DNA of 64,000 nt from Microbulbifer donghaiensis (GTDB lineage Bacteria; Pseudomonadota; Gammaproteobacteria; Pseudomonadales; Cellvibrionaceae), in NCBI RefSeq assembly GCF_900129095.1, contig NZ_FQVA01000007.1, positions 82,338-146,337 of the forward strand, in the 5' to 3' direction. The translations under genes were made by a program, and so were the position numbers. Below are positions 25,793 through 34,592 of this stretch, one piece after another. The notes below the pieces were generated by a model, which was given only the letters and a program-made list of their open reading frames with translations, had not been told where the DNA came from and searched no databases. Numbering within the stretch: position 1 is the first letter of the stretch; each line of letters opens with the position of its first letter.

Positions 25793-26783
25793 TTATCTCG
25801 AGACGCTGCCTGAAGCTTTCTTCCAAGTCGACCACCCGCGCAACCTTTGGCAACTCTTCGGCGGACCAACACTGGTTTCGCTCGAAGGGTTTGCTAAAGA
25901 ACCACTCATGATCAGTACTTTGCTGCACGGTAACGAAACGACGGGCTTCTTCGCTCTGCAGAGACTGCTAAAGAAGTACCGCCATAATTTGCCGCGCTCG
26001 CTGATAATTTTTTTCGGCAACGTGGCGGCGGCAGCGCAGGGAATCCGGCACCTGCCAGGGCAGCCGGATTTCAATCGGATCTGGGGCGGGGGCGAGACTC
26101 CGGAAGCGCGAATGGCGCGCGAGGTTCTTGGCCATGCCCGCGATCGAGGGGTGATCGCCAATATCGATATCCACAATACCACGGGCCGAAACCCTTATTA
26201 CGCCTGCGTGAATCGAACCTCGGCGGATTTCCTGCGTCTTGCTGATGGCTTCACCGACATCGTGATTTACTTTACCGAACCGCACGAAGTTAACTCCAAC
26301 GCCTTTGCCAAAATTTGCCCCTCGGTAACGCTGGAATGTGGGCTGCCGGGATTGCCGGAGGGCATAGCGCATCTATTTACCTATCTGGAAAAACTGCTGG
26401 TCGCGGGAGTGAACAAGCAGCCGCCATTAGACGATTGCCGCATTTACCATACCGTGGCGCGTTTGAAGGTACCTTATTACTGCGATTTTGACTTCGATTT
26501 CGATGAGAACACGGACAGGGACTTCTCGTTTATTCGCTCGTTCGACCACTTTAACTTCCAATGTATCACCAAGGGTACGGTAATCGCCTACGCGCGCCCC
26601 GGGGGACCACAGCTGGCGGTGCTGGACAACAGTGACAGGCTGGTAACCGAGAAGTATTTTGGATTCCGTGACGGCAAGGTGATTGCATTGCAGGATCTTG
26701 TTCCGTCCATGTTCACGAAAGACAGGGATGTTGCGCGGGAGGACTCCCTCGGGTACTTGATGGAGCCCTATAGCGGCAGTTAG
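25770..26783 (+). CDS. succinylglutamate desuccinylase/aspartoacylase-like M14 enzyme
   Basis: A 337-residue zinc hydrolase of the M14 AspA/AstE type. Zinc ligands are visible as HGNE in LLHGNETTGFFALQRL (about 52-67) and the later His in NIDIHNTTGRNPYY. The catalytic Glu is probably in SVTLECGLPG. ATG 25770 lies inside the end of the upstream ligase gene, and GTG 25782 is an alternative. AstE-like enzymes remove acyl groups from amino acids. The product of the adjacent GCS2 enzyme is a natural candidate substrate, by inference. Confidence 0.78.
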   Translation: MSGKVKLSYLETLPEAFFQVDHPRNLWQLFGGPTLVSLEGFAKEPLMISTLLHGNETTGFFALQRLLKKYRHNLPRSLIIFFGNVAAAAQGIRHLPGQPDFNRIWGGGETPEARMAREVLGHARDRGVIANIDIHNTTGRNPYYACVNRTSADFLRLADGFTDIVIYFTEPHEVNSNAFAKICPSVTLECGLPGLPEGIAHLFTYLEKLLVAGVNKQPPLDDCRIYHTVARLKVPYYCDFDFDFDENTDRDFSFIRSFDHFNFQCITKGTVIAYARPGGPQLAVLDNSDRLVTEKYFGFRDGKVIALQDLVPSMFTKDRDVAREDSLGYLMEPYSGS

Positions 26784-26836
26784 GTGAGAATTGCTCAGCT
26801 GCGAGCATCGTAAATTAGCGCGTAGCTATGCAAAGG

Positions 26837-26860
26837 CCGGAGCCGGTTGTCCGGCTCCGG
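26837..26860. terminator. G+C-rich hairpin between convergent genes
   Basis: CCGGAGCCGG / CCGGCTCCGG, 10-bp perfect arms with a four-base loop, between the deacylase gene and the convergent RND gene. No clear T-run follows on either strand, so it may be a structural block rather than a canonical terminator. Confidence 0.5.
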
Positions 26861-26867
26861 TCACCAG

Positions 26868-29800
26868 TCAACTGTTGGCTGAGGCTTTCGCGGTTAGCGC
26901 CACCATCCTGCTTTTTACGGACTCTTTAGCTCGTGTAGCGCCTGCACTGATATCCAGCCCGATCGTGTAGAGCGCCGGCACCAGCAGCAGTGTGACAAAG
27001 AAGGCCACAAATACGCCGAACGCCAAAGCCACCACGATGGGCTGCAGGAAGGCGGCTTGAATGCTGCGTTCCATCATCATCGGCAGCAGGCCGACAATGG
27101 TGGTGACCGTGGTCAGCAGGATAGGGCGGAAACGGGCTACGCCGGCTTCCACGATCGCTTTCATGGGATCCATGCCCTGGTCGCGCAGGCGGTTGCTGTG
27201 GTCCATCAGCACCAGGTTATCGTTGACCACCACGCCCGCGGCCGCGGCGATGCCGAAGTAGCTGAAGATGGCCATGGTCATGCCCATCACCCCGTGGCCG
27301 AAGATGGCGCCCACGAACGCAAACGGAATGGCGATCAGGATCAGTATCGGCTGGAAGTAGCTGCGGAAAGCCACCGCCAGCAGGCTGTACATGGCGAAGA
27401 ACGCCATGGTGTAGAGCCCCAGCACTTCCTGGATAAAGCGCTTCTCGCCCTCGGCCTGGCCCACGGCACCACGAACGATACCCGGGTAGCGCTTTTCCCA
27501 CTCGGGGAAAAAGTTTTCGTTCAGGTCGTCCATGATGTCACCGCGCACATCGTCCTTCAGGTCCGCCATCACGCGTGCTGCGCGATTGCCGTTCCAGCGC
27601 TGGATACGCTTGATGCCCGGCGCGTATTCGAGATCCGCTACCGCCAGCAGCGGGACTTCGCGGCCGTCGGCAGTGCGCACGTGGAAGTCCTTCAGGCTCT
27701 CGATGGAGCGGCGCGAGGCCAGCGGGTAGCGCACCATCACCTTGACGTCCTGTCCGGCGCGGGGCAGCCGCTGGACCTCTTCACCGAAATAGGCCTGGCG
27801 CACCTGGCGATTGACCTCCGCCAGCGTCAGCCCGAGTTTCGCCGCGCCCGGTTTGAGGTCGATGCGAATCTCCTCGGAGGCACCTTCGAGGTTGTTGCGC
27901 ACGTCGTACAGGCTTCCGTAAGTGCGCAGCTGGGTTTCCAGCTCCGCGGTAGCGCTGCGCAGCACATCGAGGTCCGGGTGGCGGATGGAAAGCTCGAAGC
28001 CGGGGCCATTATCGTTGAGCGAGTACTGCACCGAAACTTCCTTCGCGTCCGGTACATCACCGAGCAGCTCCCGCAGGCGCAAGGCTGCATCCTTGGCCGA
28101 CATGTCGCGCATTTCCGGCGGCGCCAGCTGCACGATGGCGATCACGCTGTCACGCCGGGAGCGTGTATACCAGTTCTCGATCAGCACGCCCTGGCCTTCG
28201 GTGCGCTGGTTGACTTCTTCTTCCAGGCGCTTCTCTGCATCCTGCAATTGCGCCAGCACTTCCAATGCGCGGCTGTAGGGGGCGCCCTCGGGCATGACGA
28301 CATTGACGACGATCTGGTCGGACTCGATGTCCGGCATAAAGCTTTTCTTGACCCAGCCACTGCCAAACATGCCGAAACCGATCATCAATACCGCGATAAA
28401 GATACTCAGCGTCAGGTAGCGGCGATCGACGGCCCACTGGCCGATGCGGCGGTAGTGATTCTGGGCAAAGTGAACGATGCTGTCGGCAATGCGTTTTTGC
28501 ACGCGCCCGAATCGGCCGAGCTCGGTGCGCGGCTTCAGGTTGCGGAGGTGCGCCGGCAGGATAAACAGGGATTCGACCAGGGAAAACAGCAGGGCGAGAA
28601 TCACCACCCAGGTGATGTGCCGGGTGAACTCGCTGGTGGAACCGCTGATAAAAATCCACGGCAAGAAGGCCAAAACTGTCGTTACGACGGCGAAGATTAC
28701 CGGCTTGGCTACCAGCTGTGTGCCGAGGACTGCCGCATTCAGGCGCCCACTGCGATCGCTTGCGTGCTCTGGGCTGTGGGACTCACTGTGGATGCTCTCG
28801 CCGACCACAATGGCATCGTCCACGACGATCCCCAGCACCAGCAGGAAGGCGAAAGTGGACAGCATGTTCAGGGACACGCCGACGCTGGGTAGCAACACGA
28901 AGGCGCCGGCGTAGGCGGTGGCGATGCCGATGGCCACCCAGAAGGCCACTTTCGGCCGCAGGCTGAATACCAGCACCAGCAGTACCAGCATCAGCCCCTG
29001 GAAGGCAGAGCTGCCGATGGTTTCCATGCGGCCTTTGAAGTCTTCGGCATTGTCGGTCCACAGCGTGAGCCTGGCGCCCGCCGGCAGTGTCTCGCTGCGC
29101 TCGGCGATCCACTTGCGGATCGAGTCCGAGGCGGTGACGATGTCCATGGTCTCGGTGGTCATCACCTGCAGCAGCACCGCCGGCTCGCCGTTCAGGGTCG
29201 CGAGGATTTCGTTGTCCTCGAAGCCGTCCACCACGTTGGCAACATCGCCGACGCGAATGGTGCCGCCGTCCGCCGTCTGCCGCACGATGATATTGGCAAA
29301 TTCCTGCTCGGTATCGGCCTGGTTGCGCACCTTGAGCTGGTAGGTGCCCACCTCGGTGCGCACGGTGCCGGCGGATTGATTGAGGGAGTTAGCGCGAATG
29401 GCGTCGGCCAGTTCCTGGAAGGTCATGCCATAACGGCGCAGTGCCATTTCGCTGACCTCGATGGAAACCTCTTCCATGCGCGTGCCGAACAGCTCCACTA
29501 CGGAGATTGCCGGCAGGGTGGCGGCCTCGCGCCGCAGCTGTTCCGCCAGCCGCTTCAGTTCGCGCTCACTTAGGTCGCCGTGTACCGCCACGCGGATAAA
29601 CTCGTTGCGGTTCACCCACTGGTGTACCTGTGGTGGTTCGATGTCGCGCGGGAAAGACGAGATACCGTCGACGCGGATCTTGATGTCGTTCATAAAGCGG
29701 GAGAAGTCGACGTTGGACTCCGCCAGGATATAGATCTCGCCCTGGCCCTCGGAGGAGGTCGAGCGCACCCATTCGATATTGTCCAGGTCGCTGACCGCCT

Positions 29801-30008
29801 CCTCGATACGGGCGACGATCTGCTCTTCCACCTCCTGCGGCGCGGCGCCCGGCCAGGAAACCCGGATCTCCAGGCCCGGGAAACGCACCTGCGGATCCAT
29901 TTCCCGTTCCATGCTGGCGAAGCCGATGATGCCGGCAACGAAAATACCCACCATCGCCAGGTTGGCGGCAACACTGTTGCGCGCCCACCATTCAATCAAC
30001 TTGTTCAT
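26868..30008 (-). CDS. RND efflux permease (AcrB/MmpL-like HAE family)
   Basis: A 1046-residue inner-membrane transporter with the RND layout. A first helix (NSVAANLAMVGIFVAGIIG) is followed by a large periplasmic porter domain and then helices 2-6, including the proton-relay aspartates in GIVVDDAIVVGE. A second half of the same pattern ends around residue 1020. It pairs with the adaptor gene 12 bases upstream on the same strand. The substrate is unknown, and the pump's closest relatives are usually multidrug or organic-compound exporters. No TolC-type outer-membrane gene is next to it. Confidence 0.93.
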   Translation of the reverse strand: MNKLIEWWARNSVAANLAMVGIFVAGIIGFASMEREMDPQVRFPGLEIRVSWPGAAPQEVEEQIVARIEEAVSDLDNIEWVRSTSSEGQGEIYILAESNVDFSRFMNDIKIRVDGISSFPRDIEPPQVHQWVNRNEFIRVAVHGDLSERELKRLAEQLRREAATLPAISVVELFGTRMEEVSIEVSEMALRRYGMTFQELADAIRANSLNQSAGTVRTEVGTYQLKVRNQADTEQEFANIIVRQTADGGTIRVGDVANVVDGFEDNEILATLNGEPAVLLQVMTTETMDIVTASDSIRKWIAERSETLPAGARLTLWTDNAEDFKGRMETIGSSAFQGLMLVLLVLVFSLRPKVAFWVAIGIATAYAGAFVLLPSVGVSLNMLSTFAFLLVLGIVVDDAIVVGESIHSESHSPEHASDRSGRLNAAVLGTQLVAKPVIFAVVTTVLAFLPWIFISGSTSEFTRHITWVVILALLFSLVESLFILPAHLRNLKPRTELGRFGRVQKRIADSIVHFAQNHYRRIGQWAVDRRYLTLSIFIAVLMIGFGMFGSGWVKKSFMPDIESDQIVVNVVMPEGAPYSRALEVLAQLQDAEKRLEEEVNQRTEGQGVLIENWYTRSRRDSVIAIVQLAPPEMRDMSAKDAALRLRELLGDVPDAKEVSVQYSLNDNGPGFELSIRHPDLDVLRSATAELETQLRTYGSLYDVRNNLEGASEEIRIDLKPGAAKLGLTLAEVNRQVRQAYFGEEVQRLPRAGQDVKVMVRYPLASRRSIESLKDFHVRTADGREVPLLAVADLEYAPGIKRIQRWNGNRAARVMADLKDDVRGDIMDDLNENFFPEWEKRYPGIVRGAVGQAEGEKRFIQEVLGLYTMAFFAMYSLLAVAFRSYFQPILILIAIPFAFVGAIFGHGVMGMTMAIFSYFGIAAAAGVVVNDNLVLMDHSNRLRDQGMDPMKAIVEAGVARFRPILLTTVTTIVGLLPMMMERSIQAAFLQPIVVALAFGVFVAFFVTLLLVPALYTIGLDISAGATRAKESVKSRMVALTAKASANS

Positions 30009-30020
30009 AGATGCGCTCCG

Positions 30021-31205
30021 TTACTTCCGTGCCAGCTGGGTGACGGGTTGAACTTCCATGCCGTCTACCGCGTTGGCGATGGTGGAGGTCACCACCCGTT
30101 CGCCATCCGCGATGCCGGAGGCGACGACCACACGGTTTTCGGAGGTGGACAGCACTTCCACGGTGCGGATATTCAGGCGATTGTTCTCATCGATCACATA
30201 CACCTTGTCGGCATTGCGCAGCGCCTCCCGCGGCAGTACCAGCGCCTGGTGCGCCTGCACGCCTTCTGCCTCGGCGCTGACAAACAGGCCGACGGCGAGT
30301 GGCTGGCCGCTGCTGGCGCCCTTGCCGTAGGGATCCTCTACTTCAGCCACCGCATAGATCAGCCGGGTTTGCTGGTCCACCGCCGCCTGGGTGCGCACGA
30401 TGCGGCCCCACCACTGGTGCTGTTCGCGCCCGACCTGGGCGGACAGCGTTACCTGTGGCCCGGGGCGTTCGCTCGTGGCGACGAAGCCCATCGGCAGGTC
30501 GAGCTCCAGTAATTGCGAGTCGGTCAGCGGCAAGCGAACTTCGACGCGATCTGTGGCAAATACACGGCCCAGCGCAGCGCTGGCGGTCACATACTGGCCC
30601 ACGCCCACCTGTCGGTTGATCACGCGCCCGCGGAAGGGCAACTTTATCTGTGTCCGCGCCAGGTTGAGCTTGGCATCGGCGAGTTCCGCCTTGGCAGAGC
30701 GCAGCTTGGCTTCGGCCTCTTCGACCTGGGGCTGGTTGACCTGCAGTGGCGTCGGCTCTCTGTTCGGGTTGATGGAGAGCCACTGCTGGCGCTTGATGGT
30801 TGCCGCCGCCTTCGCCTGCAGCAACAGGACTTCGGCCTGGGCCACGCCGGCTTCCGCCTGGGCCACAGCCAGCCGGTAGTCGGCGTCATCCAGTTGAATC
30901 AGTGTCTCGTCGGCCTCGAAGCCGGCACCTTCGGCGAAGCTGTCGGAGATTGCGACAATGCGACCGGCGACCTGGGGGGTGAGATCTATTTCGGTGTGAG
31001 GGCGAACTTCACCCTGGGTCGCCACCGCGAGGTGCACCGCCTGTTCCCGGGCCTCGGCGTACATCAGCGATACCAGGCGCTGTTCCTCTTCCTTCTTCTC
31101 TGGCGCCGGCTTGGTGGCGGCCATCAGTTGTACAACCCCAAAACCCACTGCGAGTACCACAACCGGCGCCGCAGCTTTCAAATATTTGTTTTTCATTTGT
31201 CTCAT
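30021..31205 (-). CDS. RND efflux periplasmic adaptor (MFP)
   Basis: A 394-residue membrane-fusion protein. It has an N-terminal signal anchor (KAAAPVVVLAVGFGVVQLMA) and a barrel-sandwich hybrid half (TEIDLTPQVAGRIVAISDSF). A helical hairpin around 125-185 contains VAQAEAGVAQAEVLLLQAKA. It is followed by the second lipoyl half (KLPFRGRVINRQVGVGQYVT) and the beta-barrel/membrane-proximal part. It delivers the RND permease to an outer-membrane channel. The start is ATG 31205 or ATG 31196. First gene of the pump operon. Confidence 0.92.
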   Translation of the reverse strand: MRQMKNKYLKAAAPVVVLAVGFGVVQLMAATKPAPEKKEEEQRLVSLMYAEAREQAVHLAVATQGEVRPHTEIDLTPQVAGRIVAISDSFAEGAGFEADETLIQLDDADYRLAVAQAEAGVAQAEVLLLQAKAAATIKRQQWLSINPNREPTPLQVNQPQVEEAEAKLRSAKAELADAKLNLARTQIKLPFRGRVINRQVGVGQYVTASAALGRVFATDRVEVRLPLTDSQLLELDLPMGFVATSERPGPQVTLSAQVGREQHQWWGRIVRTQAAVDQQTRLIYAVAEVEDPYGKGASSGQPLAVGLFVSAEAEGVQAHQALVLPREALRNADKVYVIDENNRLNIRTVEVLSTSENRVVVASGIADGERVVTSTIANAVDGMEVQPVTQLARK

Positions 31206-31918
31206 CTTGCCTGGATTACAAAATTCGCCAAGGGCGGCCGTTCTTACGGCTTGGGTCCCATCAAATCACGAACTCCCAACAGTTGACCACGGAGCGGAAG
31301 CCGGACTGAGTCGGATCAGCGGTGAATGCCCGTTGCCACTGATTCTATTGACCGCCCGAGGATCGGATTTGGATGCGGGGGTAAAAAAAATTATCGAGCG
31401 CGGGAAAAATTGAGCTGTGAAGATGAATTGGGTGCCTGGAGTGAGCGGGGATGATTAAGGTATTCAAGGCCTTTGCTTGAGCCGCTGATGTAAGTCACCT
31501 GCAGAAGGGCGCACTGGGAAGAGCAGGTAGGGCGGGTCAGACAGGTAAGTCTTGGTCTGCTTAGCGCTGGGAGACCAAAGCAGATCGGTAGAAATTGGGT
31601 TGTTTCGGCCGAATTTTGAACAGGTTGGGCACTGTAGAAGTTCAAAATGTGAGATTTGTCAAAAAAAAATTGCGAAGTTAAGCAATGGCGTTAATATAAA
31701 CCCTTGCGTTGCAGGGAAGCATCGCAAAGCGCCAGTGCGTGAAGGGGGCAGGGCAATGATTGCCTGAGATCGCCCCGGAACTGTTTTTTCAGTTGTTGTG
31801 GTTTGACAAGTCGTCTGCCGCAGCCCAAGCGCTGGATAAAGGTGTTCGACTACCGCCAGAGAGTAAATGCAACTCTGGAGAGCTGTCCGCCAACGCTAAT
31901 ATCAAGGAGTGATTTTCG
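31206..31918. other. gene-free stretch upstream of the pilin operon
   Basis: About 710 bases between the divergent pump and pilin operons. A possible promoter is TTGCGA at 31670 with TAATAT at 31692 (16-base spacer), and AAGGAGTGA at 31904 is the ribosome site of fimT. A 71-codon frame at 31552-31767 shows nothing recognisable and is not called. No sigma-54 motif is evident. Confidence 0.5.
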
Positions 31919-32584
31919 GTGCGCCCCCATAATATCAATAAAGCAGTCGACCCAGGCTTTACCCTCTTGGAAGTGATGATCACGATTGTGATCGCTTCCA
32001 TCTTATTAACCCTCGGTGTTCCAAGTCTCAGGAACCTCTTCGATGCACTGGAGCTGAAGGGCGCCAGTGAGCAAGTCTATTCCCACCTACAACGAGCACG
32101 CTCCGAAGCAATCAGCCGTAAATTGGAAGTCGGGGTCAATTTTTCTGCCGATGGGTCCTCCACCTGGTCCTATGGTCTCAGCGACACCAATACCGGCACC
32201 TGCGACACGGCCGAAACAGATGCTTCGCAGAATGACGCCTGCACCCTGGTTGTCGACGATGGTGATGGCACTGTGCACGGCATTGATGGTGCTGTTGATA
32301 CAGCGGATAAAGTTCTCATGCGTTTCACCGATGCCGATCACGATGACATCGACATGACGCTTTCCGAATTCACCAATGCGAACAGAATTGTCTTCGAACC
32401 TATTCGCGGCACGGCGATGGAAAACTCCGGAAACGTCAGCACCGGCCAAATCCTGTTGCAGTCAAACGGTGGCCGGCAGTTACTGATCAAGGTTGGCCTA
32501 TTGGGGCAAGTCAGAATCTGCTCGCCCGATGGGAGTGTAAACGGTTATAGGGACGGGGCTCCGTCCGACGACGGAGACTGCTGA
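31919..32584 (+). CDS. type IV minor pilin FimT/GspH-like
   Basis: A 221-residue prepilin. The cleavage motif is PG-FTLLEVMITIVIASILL with Glu at +5, followed by the GspH/FimT globular domain. The domain contains unusually acidic inserts (ADHDDIDMTLSE). The GTG start at 31919 follows AAGGAG. It primes pilus or pseudopilus assembly with the other minor pilins encoded just downstream. The 1-base gap to pilW implies one transcript. Confidence 0.85.
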   Translation: MRPHNINKAVDPGFTLLEVMITIVIASILLTLGVPSLRNLFDALELKGASEQVYSHLQRARSEAISRKLEVGVNFSADGSSTWSYGLSDTNTGTCDTAETDASQNDACTLVVDDGDGTVHGIDGAVDTADKVLMRFTDADHDDIDMTLSEFTNANRIVFEPIRGTAMENSGNVSTGQILLQSNGGRQLLIKVGLLGQVRICSPDGSVNGYRDGAPSDDGDC

Positions 32585-32585
32585 T

Positions 32586-33371
32586 ATGAGACTTGAACAA
32601 CAGCGTGGATTTACCCTGGTTGAACTGCTGATATCCCTGACTATTGGGCTTGTCGTTCTTGGAGCTGCCTCTTCCGTTTATGTGACAACGGTTATCAATA
32701 GCGGCGCTTCTATTTCTGCCAGTCGCCTGAACCAGGAAATGACAACGCTAATGAGCGTGATGGTGCAGGATGTCCGTCGCGCGGGCTATTGGCGGGATGC
32801 TGCATCAGATCCGACACAGAATCCGTTTAATACGGTGGATGTTACCGCCCTGAGCGTTAGACCTTCCGTAGCTGATCCAAATGGCATCAGCACTTCCGGT
32901 GAATGCATCCTCTACGCATATGATTCGAACAATAATGGCACATTGGATGATGGGAATATCTTCGGCTTCAGGCTGAATAACGGTGTTGTGCAAATTCGCC
33001 TGCGCAGCTCGGCCACTAATGCCCGACATGATTACTGTAACAATACAGGCGATGTCTGGGAGGATGTTACGGACGGAAATCTGATCAGAATCACCAATCT
33101 GACATTCGATACCGATGATGCTACTGCTCCCTCTACCTGTCTGAATATTCGCGAGCCAGACGGTCTGGACAACGGCGGAGATAGCGGTGTCGATGATGAC
33201 AGGGAATATGATTGTTACGATTCAGTGCCAACAGCTGCCAGTGGTGATATCACGGTGGAAACGCGCCAGATCGCAATCGCTGTTACGGGAGAGTTAGTCA
33301 ATGACTCCGATGTAAGGATGTCTGTTAGTCAGACGGTCAGAGTCAGGAACGATCTGGTGAGGAAACGGTGA
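32586..33371 (+). CDS. type IV minor pilin PilW-like
   Basis: A 261-residue prepilin with the motif RG-FTLVELLISLTIGLVVLG and Glu at +5. It has the PilW-like extended globular region with several cysteines (C at about 101, 155, 179 and 213) and an acidic stretch NGGDSGVDDDREYDCYD. It would join the tip complex of the pilus. The stop overlaps the start of pilX by one base. It is longer than most PilW proteins only modestly, unlike its neighbours. Confidence 0.82.
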   Translation: MRLEQQRGFTLVELLISLTIGLVVLGAASSVYVTTVINSGASISASRLNQEMTTLMSVMVQDVRRAGYWRDAASDPTQNPFNTVDVTALSVRPSVADPNGISTSGECILYAYDSNNNGTLDDGNIFGFRLNNGVVQIRLRSSATNARHDYCNNTGDVWEDVTDGNLIRITNLTFDTDDATAPSTCLNIREPDGLDNGGDSGVDDDREYDCYDSVPTAASGDITVETRQIAIAVTGELVNDSDVRMSVSQTVRVRNDLVRKR

Positions 33372-34561
33372 TGAAGAACTCTCGTTTCATATTTTCTTCC
33401 CTGCGGCATCAGCAGGGAGTGTCGACGCTGATTTTCTCCATATTAATTTTAGCCCTCACCGTCATTGCAACCCTGACGACATTCAGTTTTGTGCGTCAGG
33501 AGCAAGTGCTCTCTAACAATGACGGGCGAGCCAAGCAGGCATTCGAAGCTGCTGAAGCAGGCCTTGCAACAGCACTGACATACTTTGGCGATGGCCCCGA
33601 CCGAGATGATGATGATGTGATCGATCCGGTTTTCGATACCGATAATGACGGTATCGGTGACAGCAGTACAGCAACTGTCGGCCGGGGCAGCGTTAACGTA
33701 GCGGCTGTCCAGACTGGCAATCAAATTGCTGTCACCGCGACCGGCTTTAGTGATGATCGCTCTGCGACACATGTAATCAGTCAGTTGCTGGGTGTTGTCG
33801 ATCCGCTGCCCAATGACCCGTCAAACCCTATGATTTCCAAAGGAACTGTCGTGATCAACGGTTCTGCGACAGTCCACAACCAGGAAGGTCACAGTACGAT
33901 TTGGAGCGGTGCTGACGTCGATTTGGGTTCAAATAACAGTACGGCGACCGAGGTCCCCGATATGGGTGATACCGGGTACCCGCTGTGTATGGATACCCCA
34001 ATGACCTGCTCAACGGTGTCTTCCTCCAACAAAGTGACTGTAGGCCTCGACGTAATCGAAAACGATTCCAGTCTCGGCAATCTCACGCCCACTGAGATGT
34101 TCCAGAACTTCTTTGGCATGACGCCCGACGCATATCGTAGTTCCGGCTTGGTAACACTGGAGACAACGCCGGCCGAGGTGAATTCAGATGTCCAACTTGC
34201 TGGGCACGAAGTGATATGGGTGGAAGGAGATGCATCCTTCGTAAACAACACTTCCGTCGGATGCACCGTTAAGGTCACGGGTAATAAAACCTGCACACCT
34301 GCCGATAGTGAACCGTCGATTCTTATCGTTAACGGAAATGCGGATTTTGACGGTACGCCAAATTTTACTGGTCTGGTTTTTGTGACCGGAAATGTGAATA
34401 TTACCGGAAATATGACGGTGATGGGTGCAATTGTCATTGCCGGGGATTTGTCCAGTAATGCGGGCGGCAGTATGGATGTCTGGTACAACTCTGATGTGTT
34501 AGCGGATTTGGAGAACGCCGGAGTCCGGGTTGGAATGGCCGGAACCTGGAAAGACTTTTAA
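33371..34561 (+). CDS. type IV minor pilin PilX-like, oversized
   Basis: A 396-residue PilX-like protein. The N-terminus HQQGVSTLIFSILILALTVI with FEAAEAGLATAL matches the PilX N domain and, as usual for PilX, lacks the Glu at +5. Usual PilX proteins are about 150-200 residues. Here the second half is a long region rich in Gly, Asn, Thr and Val with parallel-beta-like repeats (LVFVTGNVNITGNMTVMGAI). ATG 33371 overlaps the pilW stop. Adhesive or tip function of the extension is inference. Confidence 0.78.
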   Translation: MKNSRFIFSSLRHQQGVSTLIFSILILALTVIATLTTFSFVRQEQVLSNNDGRAKQAFEAAEAGLATALTYFGDGPDRDDDDVIDPVFDTDNDGIGDSSTATVGRGSVNVAAVQTGNQIAVTATGFSDDRSATHVISQLLGVVDPLPNDPSNPMISKGTVVINGSATVHNQEGHSTIWSGADVDLGSNNSTATEVPDMGDTGYPLCMDTPMTCSTVSSSNKVTVGLDVIENDSSLGNLTPTEMFQNFFGMTPDAYRSSGLVTLETTPAEVNSDVQLAGHEVIWVEGDASFVNNTSVGCTVKVTGNKTCTPADSEPSILIVNGNADFDGTPNFTGLVFVTGNVNITGNMTVMGAIVIAGDLSSNAGGSMDVWYNSDVLADLENAGVRVGMAGTWKDF

Positions 34562-34592
34562 TAATAATGCGTTCATTAAGCGGGAAGGTTTA

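Noticed and set aside
26837..26860. Canonical rho-independent terminator
   Set aside because: The stem is perfect but neither side has a clear T-run, so it is listed only as a hairpin with moderate confidence.
27057..28892. Long 611-codon frame on the plus strand
   Set aside because: It is antisense to the RND permease gene. High-G+C codon bias opens such shadow frames; it has no ribosome site or recognisable motif, and its composition is His/Gln-rich.
31552..31767. 71-codon frame upstream of fimT, containing a CxxC
   Set aside because: The CxxC is isolated, with no domain around it and no ribosome site.
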